DNA of 64,000 nucleotides. Origin: Rothia sp035916755 (GTDB lineage Bacteria; Actinomycetota; Actinomycetes; Actinomycetales; Micrococcaceae). Of the stretch, positions 1 through 10,520 are shown piece after piece. The notes below the pieces were generated by a model that saw only the letters and a list, made by a program, of their open reading frames with translations, was not told the DNA's origin and did no database searches. The stretch is taken from NCBI RefSeq assembly GCF_035916755.1, contig NZ_JAYWIX010000002.1, forward strand, positions 124,001 to 188,000, read 5' to 3'. The first letter of the stretch is position 1. Each line of letters starts with the position of its first letter. Position numbers and translations under genes: made by a program.

Positions 1-1
1 C

Positions 2-256
2 ACCCAAACCATCAATTCACAAACCGGTGAAACTAACCCCTCCCGCCTGGTCTACCAGCTCGCTGCCCAGGTGCAGCAGGGTAACTCTGGCGGGCCTGTG
101 CTCACCGAGGACGGGCAGGTCATGGCTATGGTCTTTGCCAAGTCAACCCAGAGCCAGACCGGCTATGCCGTCCCGGCAACGCATATTCTTGAGGCCCTGG
201 CCCAGGTCAGCGCAGCCTCACCCGAGGTTGCAACCGGCCAATGCGTACCTAACTAG
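2..256 (+). CDS. MarP-type serine protease, C-terminal fragment
   Basis: The reading frame is open from the window edge, so only the last 84 residues are present. The segment QQGNSGGPVL carries the GNSGGP motif around the catalytic serine of trypsin-like (S1C/MarP) proteases, and the later GYAVPA motif is typical of the last strands of this fold. In the MarP family this domain is periplasmic and follows four N-terminal membrane helices; those would lie upstream of the window. Mycobacterial MarP is needed for acid resistance. The nearby nth, NUDIX and acs genes are its usual neighbours, which supports MarP over other secreted S1 proteases. Its stop overlaps the stop of the convergent permease gene by a few bases. 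Confidence 0.75.
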   Translation, partial: TQTINSQTGETNPSRLVYQLAAQVQQGNSGGPVLTEDGQVMAMVFAKSTQSQTGYAVPATHILEALAQVSAASPEVATGQCVPN

Positions 257-1536
257 GGCTTTGCGGCCTGGGTGGGGCGGGCGTACAGAAGATAAATCGC
301 TAGCCCCACCCCCAGCAGAAGTAGCCCGCCCGCGATAGAGGTGGGCGGCAACGTCCCCACCACCAAGCAGCAGCCCGCTGCCCCGGCAACCTGCAGGGCG
401 CGCGGGTAGCGGCGGTAGGGGGCGGTTTGCGTGAAGGCTGCCAGGTTGGCTACACAGTAGTAGAGCAGCACCCCGAAAGACGAAAAGCCGATAGCGCCGC
501 GCACATCAAAGAGCAGAATCAGGGCGGTGACAGCAACCGCTACGGTGATTTCTAGCCGGTAGGGTACCCCGTAGACCGGGTGCAAGCGGGCAAAGTAGGT
601 AGGTAGGTCGCGATTGGATGCCATAGCCTGGCCGGTGCGGCCGATACCCGTAATGAGGGCAAGCAGGGCTCCAAGTGCGCCGATCGATGCGGCCAACCCC
701 ATGAGGGTTGCCAACGGGACCGAGGACCCCACGGCGGCAGCCAGCGGGGCGGACGCGTCCGCCAGACCCTGATAGCCCAGCTGGTGAATGAGGGCGAGAG
801 CAACCAAGAGGTAGAGCGAGCCCACCAGGGTGAGGGCAATGATGATGGCCCGCGGAATGGTGCGGGCGGGGTCCCTCACCTCTGACCCCATAGTTGCGAT
901 ACGGGCATAGCCCGCGAAGGCAAAGAAAAGCAGGCCCGCGCCCTGCATCACCCCGTAGATGGTTGCCGCTGGGCTGATGGGGGCAGTGGACGCACCCGCC
1001 CCGGCCCCTGCGTTTGGGCTGGTGATCGCAGGGTCGGGGGCTACCCCGAGTAGAACTGCCCCGAAAAAGACTGCCAGAGCTAAGAGCACCAGCGTAACCA
1101 GGATTTTAGTGAGGGCCGCGGTGCGGGTAATGCCCCTGTAGTTGACGGCGGTGAGGGCAGCAACTGCGGCGATAGCGAGGGGCTTTTCGTAACCCGGTGC
1201 TAGATAGGAGGCAAAGGTCATGGCCATGGCGGCACAACTGGCGGTTTTACCGATCACGAAGCACCAGCCAGCGGCAAAGCCCCAGGCATGGCCCAGTTGG
1301 CGACTACCGTAGATGTAGGTGCCGCCTGATTCTGGGTGCTGGGCGGCCAGCTGGGCCGAAGAGGTGGCATTGGCGAAAGCGAGAAAAGCAGCCAGAGCAA
1401 GTGAGAGTAGTAGCCAGTTGCCCGCTGCCGCTGTTGCCGGGGCGAAAGCGGCAAAGAGGCCAGCCCCAATCATGGACCCAGCACCGATGTAGACGGCGTC
1501 GGTGAGGGTCAGCTGTGCCCGAGGTTGGGTAGCCAT
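253..1536 (-). CDS. APC-superfamily amino acid permease
   Basis: This 427-residue, very hydrophobic protein has about 12 predicted membrane segments. The first helix has the broken-helix motif GSMIGAGLF, and the first cytoplasmic loop contains ESGGTYIYGSRQLG, both hallmarks of the amino acid-polyamine-organocation family. It probably moves an amino acid across the cytoplasmic membrane; the substrate cannot be read from sequence. It starts 9 nt after the stop of aroQ on the same strand and has no clear SD, so it is probably co-transcribed with aroQ. The 3' end touches the convergent protease gene. Confidence 0.85.
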   Translation of the reverse strand: MATQPRAQLTLTDAVYIGAGSMIGAGLFAAFAPATAAAGNWLLLSLALAAFLAFANATSSAQLAAQHPESGGTYIYGSRQLGHAWGFAAGWCFVIGKTASCAAMAMTFASYLAPGYEKPLAIAAVAALTAVNYRGITRTAALTKILVTLVLLALAVFFGAVLLGVAPDPAITSPNAGAGAGASTAPISPAATIYGVMQGAGLLFFAFAGYARIATMGSEVRDPARTIPRAIIIALTLVGSLYLLVALALIHQLGYQGLADASAPLAAAVGSSVPLATLMGLAASIGALGALLALITGIGRTGQAMASNRDLPTYFARLHPVYGVPYRLEITVAVAVTALILLFDVRGAIGFSSFGVLLYYCVANLAAFTQTAPYRRYPRALQVAGAAGCCLVVGTLPPTSIAGGLLLLGVGLAIYLLYARPTQAAKP

Positions 1537-1545
1537 CGTGCCGAA

Positions 1546-2001
1546 CTAGCCCAGGTGGCGGGCTAGGAAGGAGAGCGCCAGTTCGTAGCCCTGAGCACCT
1601 GCACCGGCAATCACGGCGGTCGCCTGGGGCGAGACGTAGGAGTGGTGGCGGAAGGGCTCCCGCCGGTGCACGTTGGAGAGATGTACTTCAACGACCGGCA
1701 GCTCGGCCGCTTCAAGGGCATCGTGCAGGGCCACGGAGGTGTGGGTGTAGGCGGCCGGGTTGATGATGATACCGGCGGACGCGGTACGGGCTGCCTGGAT
1801 TGCGTCGATGAGGTCGCCCTCGTGGTTGGACTGCATGAAGCTGATCTCGTAGCCCAGCTCGGCGGCTTGGGCACGAAGGGTTGCTTCGATGTCGGCCAGA
1901 GTGGTGCGCCCGTAAATCTCGGGTTTGCGCACGCCAAGCAGGTTGAGGTTGGGGCCGTTGATTACGGAGATATGTCGTGGTGCAGTCTGTGGTGTTGCCA
2001 T
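1546..2001 (-). CDS. aroQ: 3-dehydroquinate dehydratase, type II
   Basis: The 151-residue product has the usual size of type II dehydroquinases, which convert 3-dehydroquinate to 3-dehydroshikimate in the shikimate pathway. Visible signatures are NGPNLNLLGVRKPEIYG with the catalytic tyrosine near the N-terminus, SNHEGDLIDAI, IINPAAYTHTSVAL, and EVHLSNVHRREPFRHHSY with the catalytic histidine. The start is the ATG directly before the conserved segment; the frame runs further upstream, but that part overlaps a terminator hairpin. No strong SD is visible. The permease follows 9 nt downstream. Other aro genes are not in the window. Confidence 0.93.
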   Translation of the reverse strand: MATPQTAPRHISVINGPNLNLLGVRKPEIYGRTTLADIEATLRAQAAELGYEISFMQSNHEGDLIDAIQAARTASAGIIINPAAYTHTSVALHDALEAAELPVVEVHLSNVHRREPFRHHSYVSPQATAVIAGAGAQGYELALSFLARHLG

Positions 2002-2021
2002 AGTTTCTAGTTTTTCACACG

Positions 2022-2077
2022 AAAACGCCCGCCTCCAGCTTGCTGCCATAGATGGAGCACAAGAGGGCGGGCGTTTA
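2022..2077 (-). terminator. Intrinsic terminator just upstream of aroQ
   Basis: AAACGCCCGCC (2023-2033) pairs with GGCGGGCGTTT (2066-2076), an 11-bp stem extended by TC/GA around one bulged G. Read on the minus strand it is followed by a T run (TTTTCG), so it should stop transcription from acs. It ends only about 20 nt before the aroQ start, so it could also act as an attenuator for aroQ. Confidence 0.6.
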
Positions 2078-2098
2078 GTCAAGAACACTCACTTCGAT

Positions 2099-2207
2099 GG
2101 ATGTGGGGTATGCGTGCCAAAGCCGACTGGCTGGGGCTGGCATGAATTGCTTGCGAGCTTGCGAGCCAGCAAGAAGGTTAGTCGGCGGGCACGCATGCCC
2201 CACATCC
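2099..2207 (-). repeat. Long stem-loop element after acs (copy 1 of a related pair)
   Basis: A 109-nt imperfect palindrome. The outer stem pairs 2099-2118 with 2188-2207 (19 of 20 positions), an inner stem pairs GCCGACT (2122-2128) with AGTCGGC (2180-2186), and GCTGGC (2136-2141) can pair with GCCAGC (2165-2170). It begins 16 nt after the acs stop in the direction of acs transcription. Its inner part resembles the element at 24306-24412, which sits in the same position relative to another gene, while the outer arms differ in sequence yet stay self-complementary. This is likely a 3'-UTR structural element; its role is unknown. Confidence 0.65.
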
Positions 2208-2222
2208 TGTTATATCGCGCTG

Positions 2223-4160
<1,938 letters not shown>

Positions 4161-4339
4161 GGTGTGCCTTCCTGTTCTGTGGGGCGCGTCATTGATGTGC
4201 GCCACAAACGGACTTTTTCTCACCTTAGCGCACCCTGTAGCGCTAGTCACAAATTTGTGCGTTCGTGTTACGCGAAATCAGGACGCCGGCGGCAGCTAAC
4301 CCGGGTACCGCAAGGACGGGCGGCGGTAGGCTTGGGTAT

Positions 4340-5242
4340 ATGCCCCTACATGCCGATGTACCTCTTAACCCTGACGAGCTCGCCCAGCTTGAAACTCGCT
4401 CTGTACCCGAGCCCAAGGCGCGAGCGTCCGCCCGAAAGCATGCCCGCGCGTCAGCTCGCGGCGAGGCCGAAAGCCCCCTTGCCCTGACCCGTCGCGCCCG
4501 CAAAATCAACCGTATTTTGGGGAAGACCTACCCCTATGCGGTTGCCGAACTCGACTTTGATAACCCCTTTGAGCTGCTGGTAGCTACCGTCCTCTCAGCC
4601 CAAACCACTGACGTGCGCGTGAATGCCACCACCCCCGAACTATTCTCCCGCTACCCCGATGCGGCGGCGCTGGCGTCCGCGCGGATTGAAGACGTGGAAG
4701 ACATTGTGCGGCCCCTGGGCTTCTACCGCTCCAAGGCCAAGGCAATCGTGAACCTGGCAGCCCAGCTGGTGGCAGATTATCGCGGGCAGGTACCGGGCAG
4801 GCTTGAGGAATTAGTTAAGCTCTCCGGTGTGGGGCGAAAAACTGCTTTCGTGGTGCTGGGTAATGCTTTTGGAAAGCCGGGCATTACCGTCGATACCCAC
4901 TTCGGCCGCCTGGCCCGCCGCTTTGGCTTCACCACCGAAGAGGACCCCGTTAAGGTCGAACGCGACGTCGCCGAGCTTTTTGAACCCAAGGATTGGACGC
5001 AGCTTTCCCACCGGCTGGTCTACCACGGCCGGCGTATCTGTCACGCCCAAAAACCGGCCTGCGGGGCCTGCCCCGTTGCCGACCTCTGCCCGGCTTACGG
5101 CGCCGGTGAAACCGACCCGGTGGCGGCAGAGAAACTGCTCAAGTACGAGATGGCCCCGGGGCGTGAGCGTCTGCATCTGCGTTTTGTGCAGGGTGCTACC
5201 CGTCGCCAGCTGCGGGAAGAGGGGTGGACGCTCAGTGCCTAG
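4340..5242 (+). CDS. nth: Endonuclease III
   Basis: This 300-residue base-excision repair glycosylase/AP-lyase removes oxidised pyrimidines. The helix-hairpin-helix LSGVGRKTAFVV carries the catalytic lysine, VDTHFGRLARR carries the catalytic aspartate, and the C-terminus has the 4Fe-4S cluster pattern Cys-x6-Cys-x2-Cys-x5-Cys (CHAQKPACGACPVADLC). It is longer than E. coli Nth (211 residues) through a basic Ala/Arg-rich N-terminus of about 70 residues. The chosen ATG has TAGGCT 7 nt upstream and no SD, suggesting a leaderless mRNA; an in-frame upstream ATG at 4265 is possible. The NUDIX gene overlaps its 3' end by 8 nt. Confidence 0.93.
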   Translation: MPLHADVPLNPDELAQLETRSVPEPKARASARKHARASARGEAESPLALTRRARKINRILGKTYPYAVAELDFDNPFELLVATVLSAQTTDVRVNATTPELFSRYPDAAALASARIEDVEDIVRPLGFYRSKAKAIVNLAAQLVADYRGQVPGRLEELVKLSGVGRKTAFVVLGNAFGKPGITVDTHFGRLARRFGFTTEEDPVKVERDVAELFEPKDWTQLSHRLVYHGRRICHAQKPACGACPVADLCPAYGAGETDPVAAEKLLKYEMAPGRERLHLRFVQGATRRQLREEGWTLSA

Positions 5243-5993
5243 GAAAGAGACCTCAGGGGAAGAGATAGCGGGTCAGCACCCCGCCCTAGCGGCCCTGCAG
5301 GAGTTGGCGGAACGGGCCCCGAGTATTGTGCGCCCCGAGGATTCGTGGCCGATTGGGCAGATGGACTCGGGCACCGTTAAAGAGGCCGCTGTGCTGGTGC
5401 TGATGGGGGTGCTTGATGAAGCTCCTGCGCAGAATGCCGGGTGCGGCACGGTTGCATCGGACCTTGACCTCTTGGTGCTGGTGCGGTCGGACGCCCTGCG
5501 TCACCACGCCGGTCAGCCTGCCCTGCCCGGTGGGCGGATTGACCATGAGGACTACGACGAGGCAGCTCGTACCGGCCGAACCGTCCAGCAGGTGGCTGCC
5601 CTGCGGGAGGCCGTTGAAGAGACCGGTCTGCAGGCTGAGGGGGTGCGCCTGCTGGGCCAGCTCCCGGCGGTTGATTTGCCGGTCAGTAACTACCGGGTGA
5701 CTCCCGTGCTGGGCTGGTGGGACCTACCGACCCCGGTGGAGGCAGTAGACCGGAATGAGTCAACCCTGGTGGTGCGCGTGCCGGTGGCAGACCTGCTGAA
5801 CCCGGCTAACCGGCTGACCATGACAGTGACTCGCGGCCGGAGCAGACACAAGTCCCCGGCTTTTGAGGTGACCGGTGACTTCGCTCCGTTTACTATCTGG
5901 GGTTTCACCGGCAACCTGCTCTCCCGGGTCTTTGAAGAGCTGGGCTGGGAAGAACCCTGGGATAAGAAGCGCACTCGGGAAATTGGGAATTAG
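5235..5993 (+). CDS. NUDIX hydrolase, CoA-pyrophosphatase type
   Basis: The 252-residue protein has SDALRHHAGQPALPGG followed by ALREAVEETGL, the UPF0035/NudL-type signature plus the NUDIX box of enzymes that hydrolyse CoA and its derivatives. The NUDIX box is interrupted by an acidic insertion (DYDEAARTGRT) between the GG and REAVEE parts, longer than in the E. coli enzyme. The GTG start at 5235 has GAGGGG upstream and overlaps the end of nth by 8 nt, so the two are translationally coupled. The nth-NUDIX-marP association is known in other actinobacteria. CoA specificity is inferred from the signature only. Confidence 0.85.
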   Translation: MPRKETSGEEIAGQHPALAALQELAERAPSIVRPEDSWPIGQMDSGTVKEAAVLVLMGVLDEAPAQNAGCGTVASDLDLLVLVRSDALRHHAGQPALPGGRIDHEDYDEAARTGRTVQQVAALREAVEETGLQAEGVRLLGQLPAVDLPVSNYRVTPVLGWWDLPTPVEAVDRNESTLVVRVPVADLLNPANRLTMTVTRGRSRHKSPAFEVTGDFAPFTIWGFTGNLLSRVFEELGWEEPWDKKRTREIGN

Positions 5994-5994
5994 C

Positions 5995-7764
5995 CTATTT
6001 AGCCTGTGAATAATCGTCGGTAGTCACGACGGTGACGGGGAACTCGACGTCGGTGGGTCCGAAGATGAGTTCGGCGGCAACTTGCGCTGATTCGCGCACG
6101 ATTTCGGCGGCTCGGGCTGATTCGCCGGTAGGGCCGTAGAGCATGATTTCGTCGTGGAGGAAGTAGACCAGGCGGGTTTGCATGCGTTTGCCGAAGCGAC
6201 GTTCGGTGCGCAGGCGTTTGCGGATTTGGGCCATCCAGATGACGGCCCATTCGGCGGCTGTTCCCTGGATGACGAAGTTGCGGGTGAAGCGGCTGTGGGC
6301 GCGGGCGGCTGAGCGGGCGGCACGTTCGTCGGCTGCGGTGACCTGGTTGCGTTGGGCTTGGAACCAGGCGTGGGAGGGTGCTGGGGAGGTGCGCCCCAGG
6401 TAGGTGGTGACCTGCCCGCCGCGTAGGCCTACGTCGGCGGCGTGTTCGGTGAGGCCGATTGCGGCGGGGAAGAGTTTTTTGAGGTGGGGCATGAGCTGCC
6501 CGCCTTCACCGGTGGTGGCTCCGTACATGGCAGCCAGCAGGGCGATTTTGGCGTGGGAGCGGTCGTTGAGCACGCTGCCGGTGCGCTCGCCAATCTGGGC
6601 GATGCCGAGGTAGAGGTCGGTGCCGCGTCCGGCGACGGCGAGGGCACGGTCGCCGCTCATGACGGCGAGGATGCGGGGTTCGATTTGGGCGGCGTCAGCG
6701 ACGGTGAGCATCATGCCCTCTTCGGCGCGGATGGCGGGGCGCACGCCCTTGGGGATTTGCATGGCCCCGCCGCCGTGCCCGCCCCAGCGGCCGGTGGCGG
6801 CTGAGCCGACTTCGTAGGTGGGGTGGAAACGGTTGTTGGTTACCCAGGTGTCGAGCCAGTTCCAGCCGTTGGCGGTGTAGATCCGGGAGAGGCGTTTGTA
6901 GTCGAGCAGGGGGCGGACGAGCTGCCAGCGTTCTTCGCGCAGGTGGGGAACGGCGTTGGCCCATTCGGTGAGTTCCCATTTGCGGGTGGAGGTGACCGAG
7001 TGGCCGGCTGCCTGTAGGGCTTTGAGGACTTCTTGGGGCGAGTCGGGGTTGAGGTTGGGGGCCCCGAGTTCTTCGCGGATGCGGGCGGCGAGGCGCTCCA
7101 TCTTGTAGGGGCGGTCGTAGCCTGCGGGGCGGGGGCCGAGGGCGTGTTCGAGGATTTTTTCGTGGATGGCGCGGTTCCAAGGCATGCCGTGGTGCTTCAT
7201 TTCGGCTGCGATGAGGGCGCCCTGGGATTCTGCGGCGAGTAGGAGGGAGAGCCGGGCTGGGGCTGGGCAGGTGGCGACGGCCTCTAGCTGGGCGCGGAGT
7301 TCGGTGAGCAGGGCGGACGCGGTTGGCCCGGCTACCTCGTGCCGTTCGGGGGAGGCCGTGCCCAGGTCGTCAAAGAGGGAGGTTTGCCCCTCGATTTGCC
7401 GTCTGGCCGGTAGCACTCCTGCCGGGGACGGGGGTTCGGGGGTGAGGTCGATGGTCGGCGTGTAGGGCAGCCGGTTTTGGGCACGGGTAGCGGCGGTGAG
7501 CAGGATTCGCTGGGCAAGGCGCAGGTCGTGGCAGGACGCCGGTGAGACGCCAGCTACCAGCAGGGCGGGCATGAGCTCGCGGGCGTCCGCCCAGGCCCAG
7601 CGGATCACCCGGTGCGGGTTTTGGGCTTCCACCGCGCGCACAAAGTCGGGGAGCTTAGTGAAGGGGAAAGTGCGGTGGGTGCCTGAGCCGGTGTCGTTCA
7701 GCGTAATGGCCTCCCACAGGGGCGTATCGCCGGGGGAGGTCGCTGGGCCAAGCACGATGTACAT
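5995..7764 (-). CDS. Polymerase-I-like protein with degenerate exonuclease domain
   Basis: The C-terminal ~350 of 589 residues form a family A DNA polymerase: motif A is VADAAQIEPRILAVMSGD, motif B is RSHAKIALLAAMYG, and motif C is FLHDEIMLYG, so the two catalytic aspartates and the motif B lysine are kept. The N-terminal ~190 residues align with the 3'-5' exonuclease region in position (CHDLRLAQRIL near residue 85), but I see no DxE exo I motif. No 5'-3' exonuclease domain is present, so this is not the replicative polA. Related proteins in Micrococcales are annotated as bifunctional exonuclease/polymerase. The ATG follows CATAAT by 6 nt, a leaderless pattern. Confidence 0.85.
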   Translation of the reverse strand: MYIVLGPATSPGDTPLWEAITLNDTGSGTHRTFPFTKLPDFVRAVEAQNPHRVIRWAWADARELMPALLVAGVSPASCHDLRLAQRILLTAATRAQNRLPYTPTIDLTPEPPSPAGVLPARRQIEGQTSLFDDLGTASPERHEVAGPTASALLTELRAQLEAVATCPAPARLSLLLAAESQGALIAAEMKHHGMPWNRAIHEKILEHALGPRPAGYDRPYKMERLAARIREELGAPNLNPDSPQEVLKALQAAGHSVTSTRKWELTEWANAVPHLREERWQLVRPLLDYKRLSRIYTANGWNWLDTWVTNNRFHPTYEVGSAATGRWGGHGGGAMQIPKGVRPAIRAEEGMMLTVADAAQIEPRILAVMSGDRALAVAGRGTDLYLGIAQIGERTGSVLNDRSHAKIALLAAMYGATTGEGGQLMPHLKKLFPAAIGLTEHAADVGLRGGQVTTYLGRTSPAPSHAWFQAQRNQVTAADERAARSAARAHSRFTRNFVIQGTAAEWAVIWMAQIRKRLRTERRFGKRMQTRLVYFLHDEIMLYGPTGESARAAEIVRESAQVAAELIFGPTDVEFPVTVVTTDDYSQAK

Positions 7765-7877
7765 CTTTCTATTATGCCGTTTGCGCTGTTCACAGGGCTA
7801 GACACGGCACTTCTTCTGTGGCATAAAGAGAGGCAAGAGAAAGATGCCGGGGCAGGGGCCTACCCTGAAAGGTAGCC

Positions 7878-8999
7878 ATGCCCGATACTGAGATGCGTGT
7901 GCGCCGGTCGCGGCGCCGTTTCTTTGAGTCTCTTCCCACAGACCTACCCGATGATGTGCCGCTCTTAGCGGTAGAACCGGCCGAGACCGACCTGGGCCCG
8001 CTCACACCCCTGGTGAGCCGGGAAGGGCTGACCGATATTTTCGTCAACGGCCCCCAGGACGTCTGGTACGAGGCCGCCGGTACCCTGCACCGGGCTGCCA
8101 TTACCTTCCCCAATGATGAAGCCGTGAGAGCGCTGGCTACCCGGCTCATTCTTTCCGCAGGTGGCCGCCTGGACGACGCCTACCCGGCAGCCGACGTCCA
8201 AACCCAGCAGGGAATCCGCATCCACGCCCTGCTCCCGCCCCTGAGCCGCTCCGGCACCCTGCTGTCCCTGCGCCTGCAACCGGCTCAGCGCCCGTCCTTA
8301 CGGCAACTACAAGAGCGCGGCATGATGGGGCGTGAGTTGGAACAGGTGCTGCGGCAGCTGGTGCGCTCGCGGGCTAATCTACTGGTCAGCGGAGGAACAG
8401 GGACCGGCAAGACCACCCTGCTGGGTGCCCTGCTGCAGGAGGCGGACGCCGGTGAGCGGCTACTGCTGGTAGAAGACACTTCTGAACTGCAGCTAGACCA
8501 CCCGCATACCGTGAGCCTGCAGGCCCGGGCTGCTAACGCTGAGGGGCAGGGGGAGGTGGGGCTGGCCGAGCTGATTCGGCAGGCCCTTCGCATGCGGCCC
8601 AGCCGGCTGGTGGTGGGAGAGTGTCGCGGCGCTGAGGTCATGGACATGCTTACAGCCATGAATACCGGTCACGCGGGTAGCGGCACCACCGTTCACGCCA
8701 ATTCGGCTCAGGCTGTGCCTGCCCGGCTCTATGCCATGGGGGCTCTCGCGGGGGTGAGTAGTCAGGCCGTGGCCCTGCAGGCTGCGACGGCGCTGGAGTA
8801 TATTGTTCACCTTGAACGCGAGGGTAAACGCCGTATGGTGCGCGGGGTTTACCGGCTGGTAGGCGGGCACAACCTTGCTGTTGAGCCGGTCTGCACCGTG
8901 GAGCCGCGCCGCCGCGGCACCTACCTGCGCTGGCACCCCGGTAGCGAAGAGCTCCAACAGGCAGCCGGGCTGTTTCAGAGCACAGGGGTGGGATCCTGA
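7878..8999 (+). CDS. tadA: TadA/CpaF-family secretion ATPase
   Basis: This 373-residue cytoplasmic ATPase would power assembly of a Tad (Flp) pilus or related secretion system. SGGTGTGKTTLLGALL near residue 172 is the Walker A, LLLVEDTSEL the Asp-box region, and RLVVGECRGAEVMDML the Walker B; TTVHANSAQ is the conserved His box of the family. GAAAGG precedes the ATG. It opens a run of tightly overlapping Tad genes, and its stop overlaps the next start by one base. The CpaE/TadZ-like localisation gene usually placed before it in actinobacteria is absent; a polymerase-like gene lies there instead on the other strand. Confidence 0.93.
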   Translation: MPDTEMRVRRSRRRFFESLPTDLPDDVPLLAVEPAETDLGPLTPLVSREGLTDIFVNGPQDVWYEAAGTLHRAAITFPNDEAVRALATRLILSAGGRLDDAYPAADVQTQQGIRIHALLPPLSRSGTLLSLRLQPAQRPSLRQLQERGMMGRELEQVLRQLVRSRANLLVSGGTGTGKTTLLGALLQEADAGERLLLVEDTSELQLDHPHTVSLQARAANAEGQGEVGLAELIRQALRMRPSRLVVGECRGAEVMDMLTAMNTGHAGSGTTVHANSAQAVPARLYAMGALAGVSSQAVALQAATALEYIVHLEREGKRRMVRGVYRLVGGHNLAVEPVCTVEPRRRGTYLRWHPGSEELQQAAGLFQSTGVGS

Positions 9000-9715
9000 T
9001 GCCGGTCGACAGTCTGAAAAGTCTTGGGGTTCGCAGCGATTCTGTGGGCTTGGAAGAGCTGGAGCTATGGCCCGATGCCATCTGGCGTCTTGCCGCCCTG
9101 CTGCGCGCGGGGTGCTCCCCGGCGCAGGCCTGCACCCACGTAGCGGCCTATCTGGTGGGCCTAGAACACGAGGAGCGCACCGAACAGAAATCCGGCCTGC
9201 TCGCAGTTGTGGGAAAGCTGCGGCCGTCCGTGCGTCAGCAACAGGGCCTCGAAGGTGCTCGGGCCCAGATGGCCCAGCTTTTTGAGACTGCGAGCGCCCA
9301 AGCCCAGAAGGGCCTGCCCCTAACCGGCGTGTATCTGAAGGCTGCCGGGCAGGCTGAGTTGCGCGAGAGCGTGAGACAGGGAGCCGCCAGGGTGGCAGCC
9401 TGCTGGCAGGTGGGGGAGCGGACGGGCGCCTCGCTAGCCCAGGTGTTTGAGCGCCTAGCCTGCTATCTGGAGACGGAAATTGACCTGCGCCAGCAGCGGG
9501 AGACCGCTTTGAGTGGGCCGCGGGCTACCGGTCGAATCCTTTCCTGGCTGCCTTTTGTGGGGTTGGGGCTGGGGATCTTGATGGGTACGGATCCCTTAGG
9601 GGTGCTTCTAGGCTCAGTTCCCGGGGCTTTCGTCGGGTGCCTAGGGTTGGCGCTGGCCTGGTGCGGCAACCGCTGGACGGCCCGCCTGATTCGCCGAGCG
9701 GAAGAGGGGCAGTGA
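8999..9715 (+). CDS. tadB: TadB-like inner-membrane platform protein
   Basis: This 238-residue protein of the type II secretion F family follows TadA with a 1-nt TGATG overlap. It has an N-terminal cytoplasmic part, the segment GERTGASLAQVFERLACYLE typical of T2SSF domains, then two hydrophobic helices near residues 180-230. With the next protein it would form the membrane platform that couples the ATPase to pilin extrusion. It is shorter than proteobacterial TadB (about 300 residues), as is usual for the actinobacterial version. Confidence 0.85.
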   Translation: MPVDSLKSLGVRSDSVGLEELELWPDAIWRLAALLRAGCSPAQACTHVAAYLVGLEHEERTEQKSGLLAVVGKLRPSVRQQQGLEGARAQMAQLFETASAQAQKGLPLTGVYLKAAGQAELRESVRQGAARVAACWQVGERTGASLAQVFERLACYLETEIDLRQQRETALSGPRATGRILSWLPFVGLGLGILMGTDPLGVLLGSVPGAFVGCLGLALAWCGNRWTARLIRRAEEGQ

Positions 9716-10188
9716 TGCTGGCTTTATCGAGAGCGGGGAAGCAGCCCCGGTCGTCCGCTCCTGACCTAGATGCTGCCCTCTACCTGGATATGGCGGCGAC
9801 CATGCTCGCGGCAGGACTTTCGATTCCTGCGGTGCTGCACCAGCTGGGTCAGCTTGAAGAGGGGCGGTACGAGGCAGAACTGACCGCTGTGGTGGAGCGC
9901 CTCTATCAGGGGCATAGCTGGGCGGACGCCTGGGAGCAACCGGTTGCCCCGGGGCTCGTAGGCCTGTATGAGGCGCTGGGGCTGACGCTGAGCACGGGTG
10001 CACCGAGCGCCCAGCTAGTGAGGGTACTGGCCCAGCGGCAGCGCCGTCACAGGCAACGGGCCTACGAGAAGGCAGCTGCCCGGCTGAGCGTCAAACTGGT
10101 GGTGCCGCTGGGAGCTTGCTCGCTGCCGTCCTTTATCTGCCTGGGAGTGGTGCCCGTTCTCATCGCCCTGTTTCCGGCGCTTTTTTAG
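9715..10188 (+). CDS. tadC: TadC-like membrane platform protein
   Basis: This 157-residue product has the N-terminal segment DLDAALYLDMAATMLAAGLSI typical of the second T2SSF-family protein of actinobacterial Tad loci, and a C-terminal hydrophobic helix pair (LSVKLVVPLGACSLPSFICL onward). The ATG at 9715 overlaps the tadB stop and follows GAGGGG by 5 nt; a GTG one codon earlier is an alternative. No terminator is seen after it, but a 332-nt gap separates it from the pilin gene. Confidence 0.82.
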   Translation: MLALSRAGKQPRSSAPDLDAALYLDMAATMLAAGLSIPAVLHQLGQLEEGRYEAELTAVVERLYQGHSWADAWEQPVAPGLVGLYEALGLTLSTGAPSAQLVRVLAQRQRRHRQRAYEKAAARLSVKLVVPLGACSLPSFICLGVVPVLIALFPALF

Positions 10189-10520
10189 AAGCGGGCAGGC
10201 GGTGCGGACAGGATGTTCACAGGCACCCGGTGGAGGGCGCTGGGGCGTCACAAACATGTCACGGCTACACCGCTGAAGAGGGTGCTGGGAGCTTTGCTAC
10301 CTGAAAAGACGGGAGAGCAGGCCCGCTGCCCTTATCCACAGGTAACACTTCTCTTTACGCCATCTTGGGCAACTGGAAAGCTACAGGTACCTCGGGTGAA
10401 GGCCCCGGCGTCTTTCTCACTACCTCAACCCGCCCCTTACCCCGTCTTCGTCCGAGCCCACCCGAAAGAACACAGCGCCTCGGCAAGGCCGCCGAGGAGC
10501 ACCATATTAAGGAGGAAACC
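10189..10520 (+). other. Non-coding gap before the mini-pilin gene
   Basis: This 332-nt stretch has no convincing coding frame. Near its 3' end CCTCGGC (10478-10484) and GCCGAGG (10491-10497) form a perfect 7-bp hairpin, followed by the strong SD AAGGAGG for the pilin. A promoter for the pilin presumably lies here, but I cannot place it with confidence. Confidence 0.5.
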
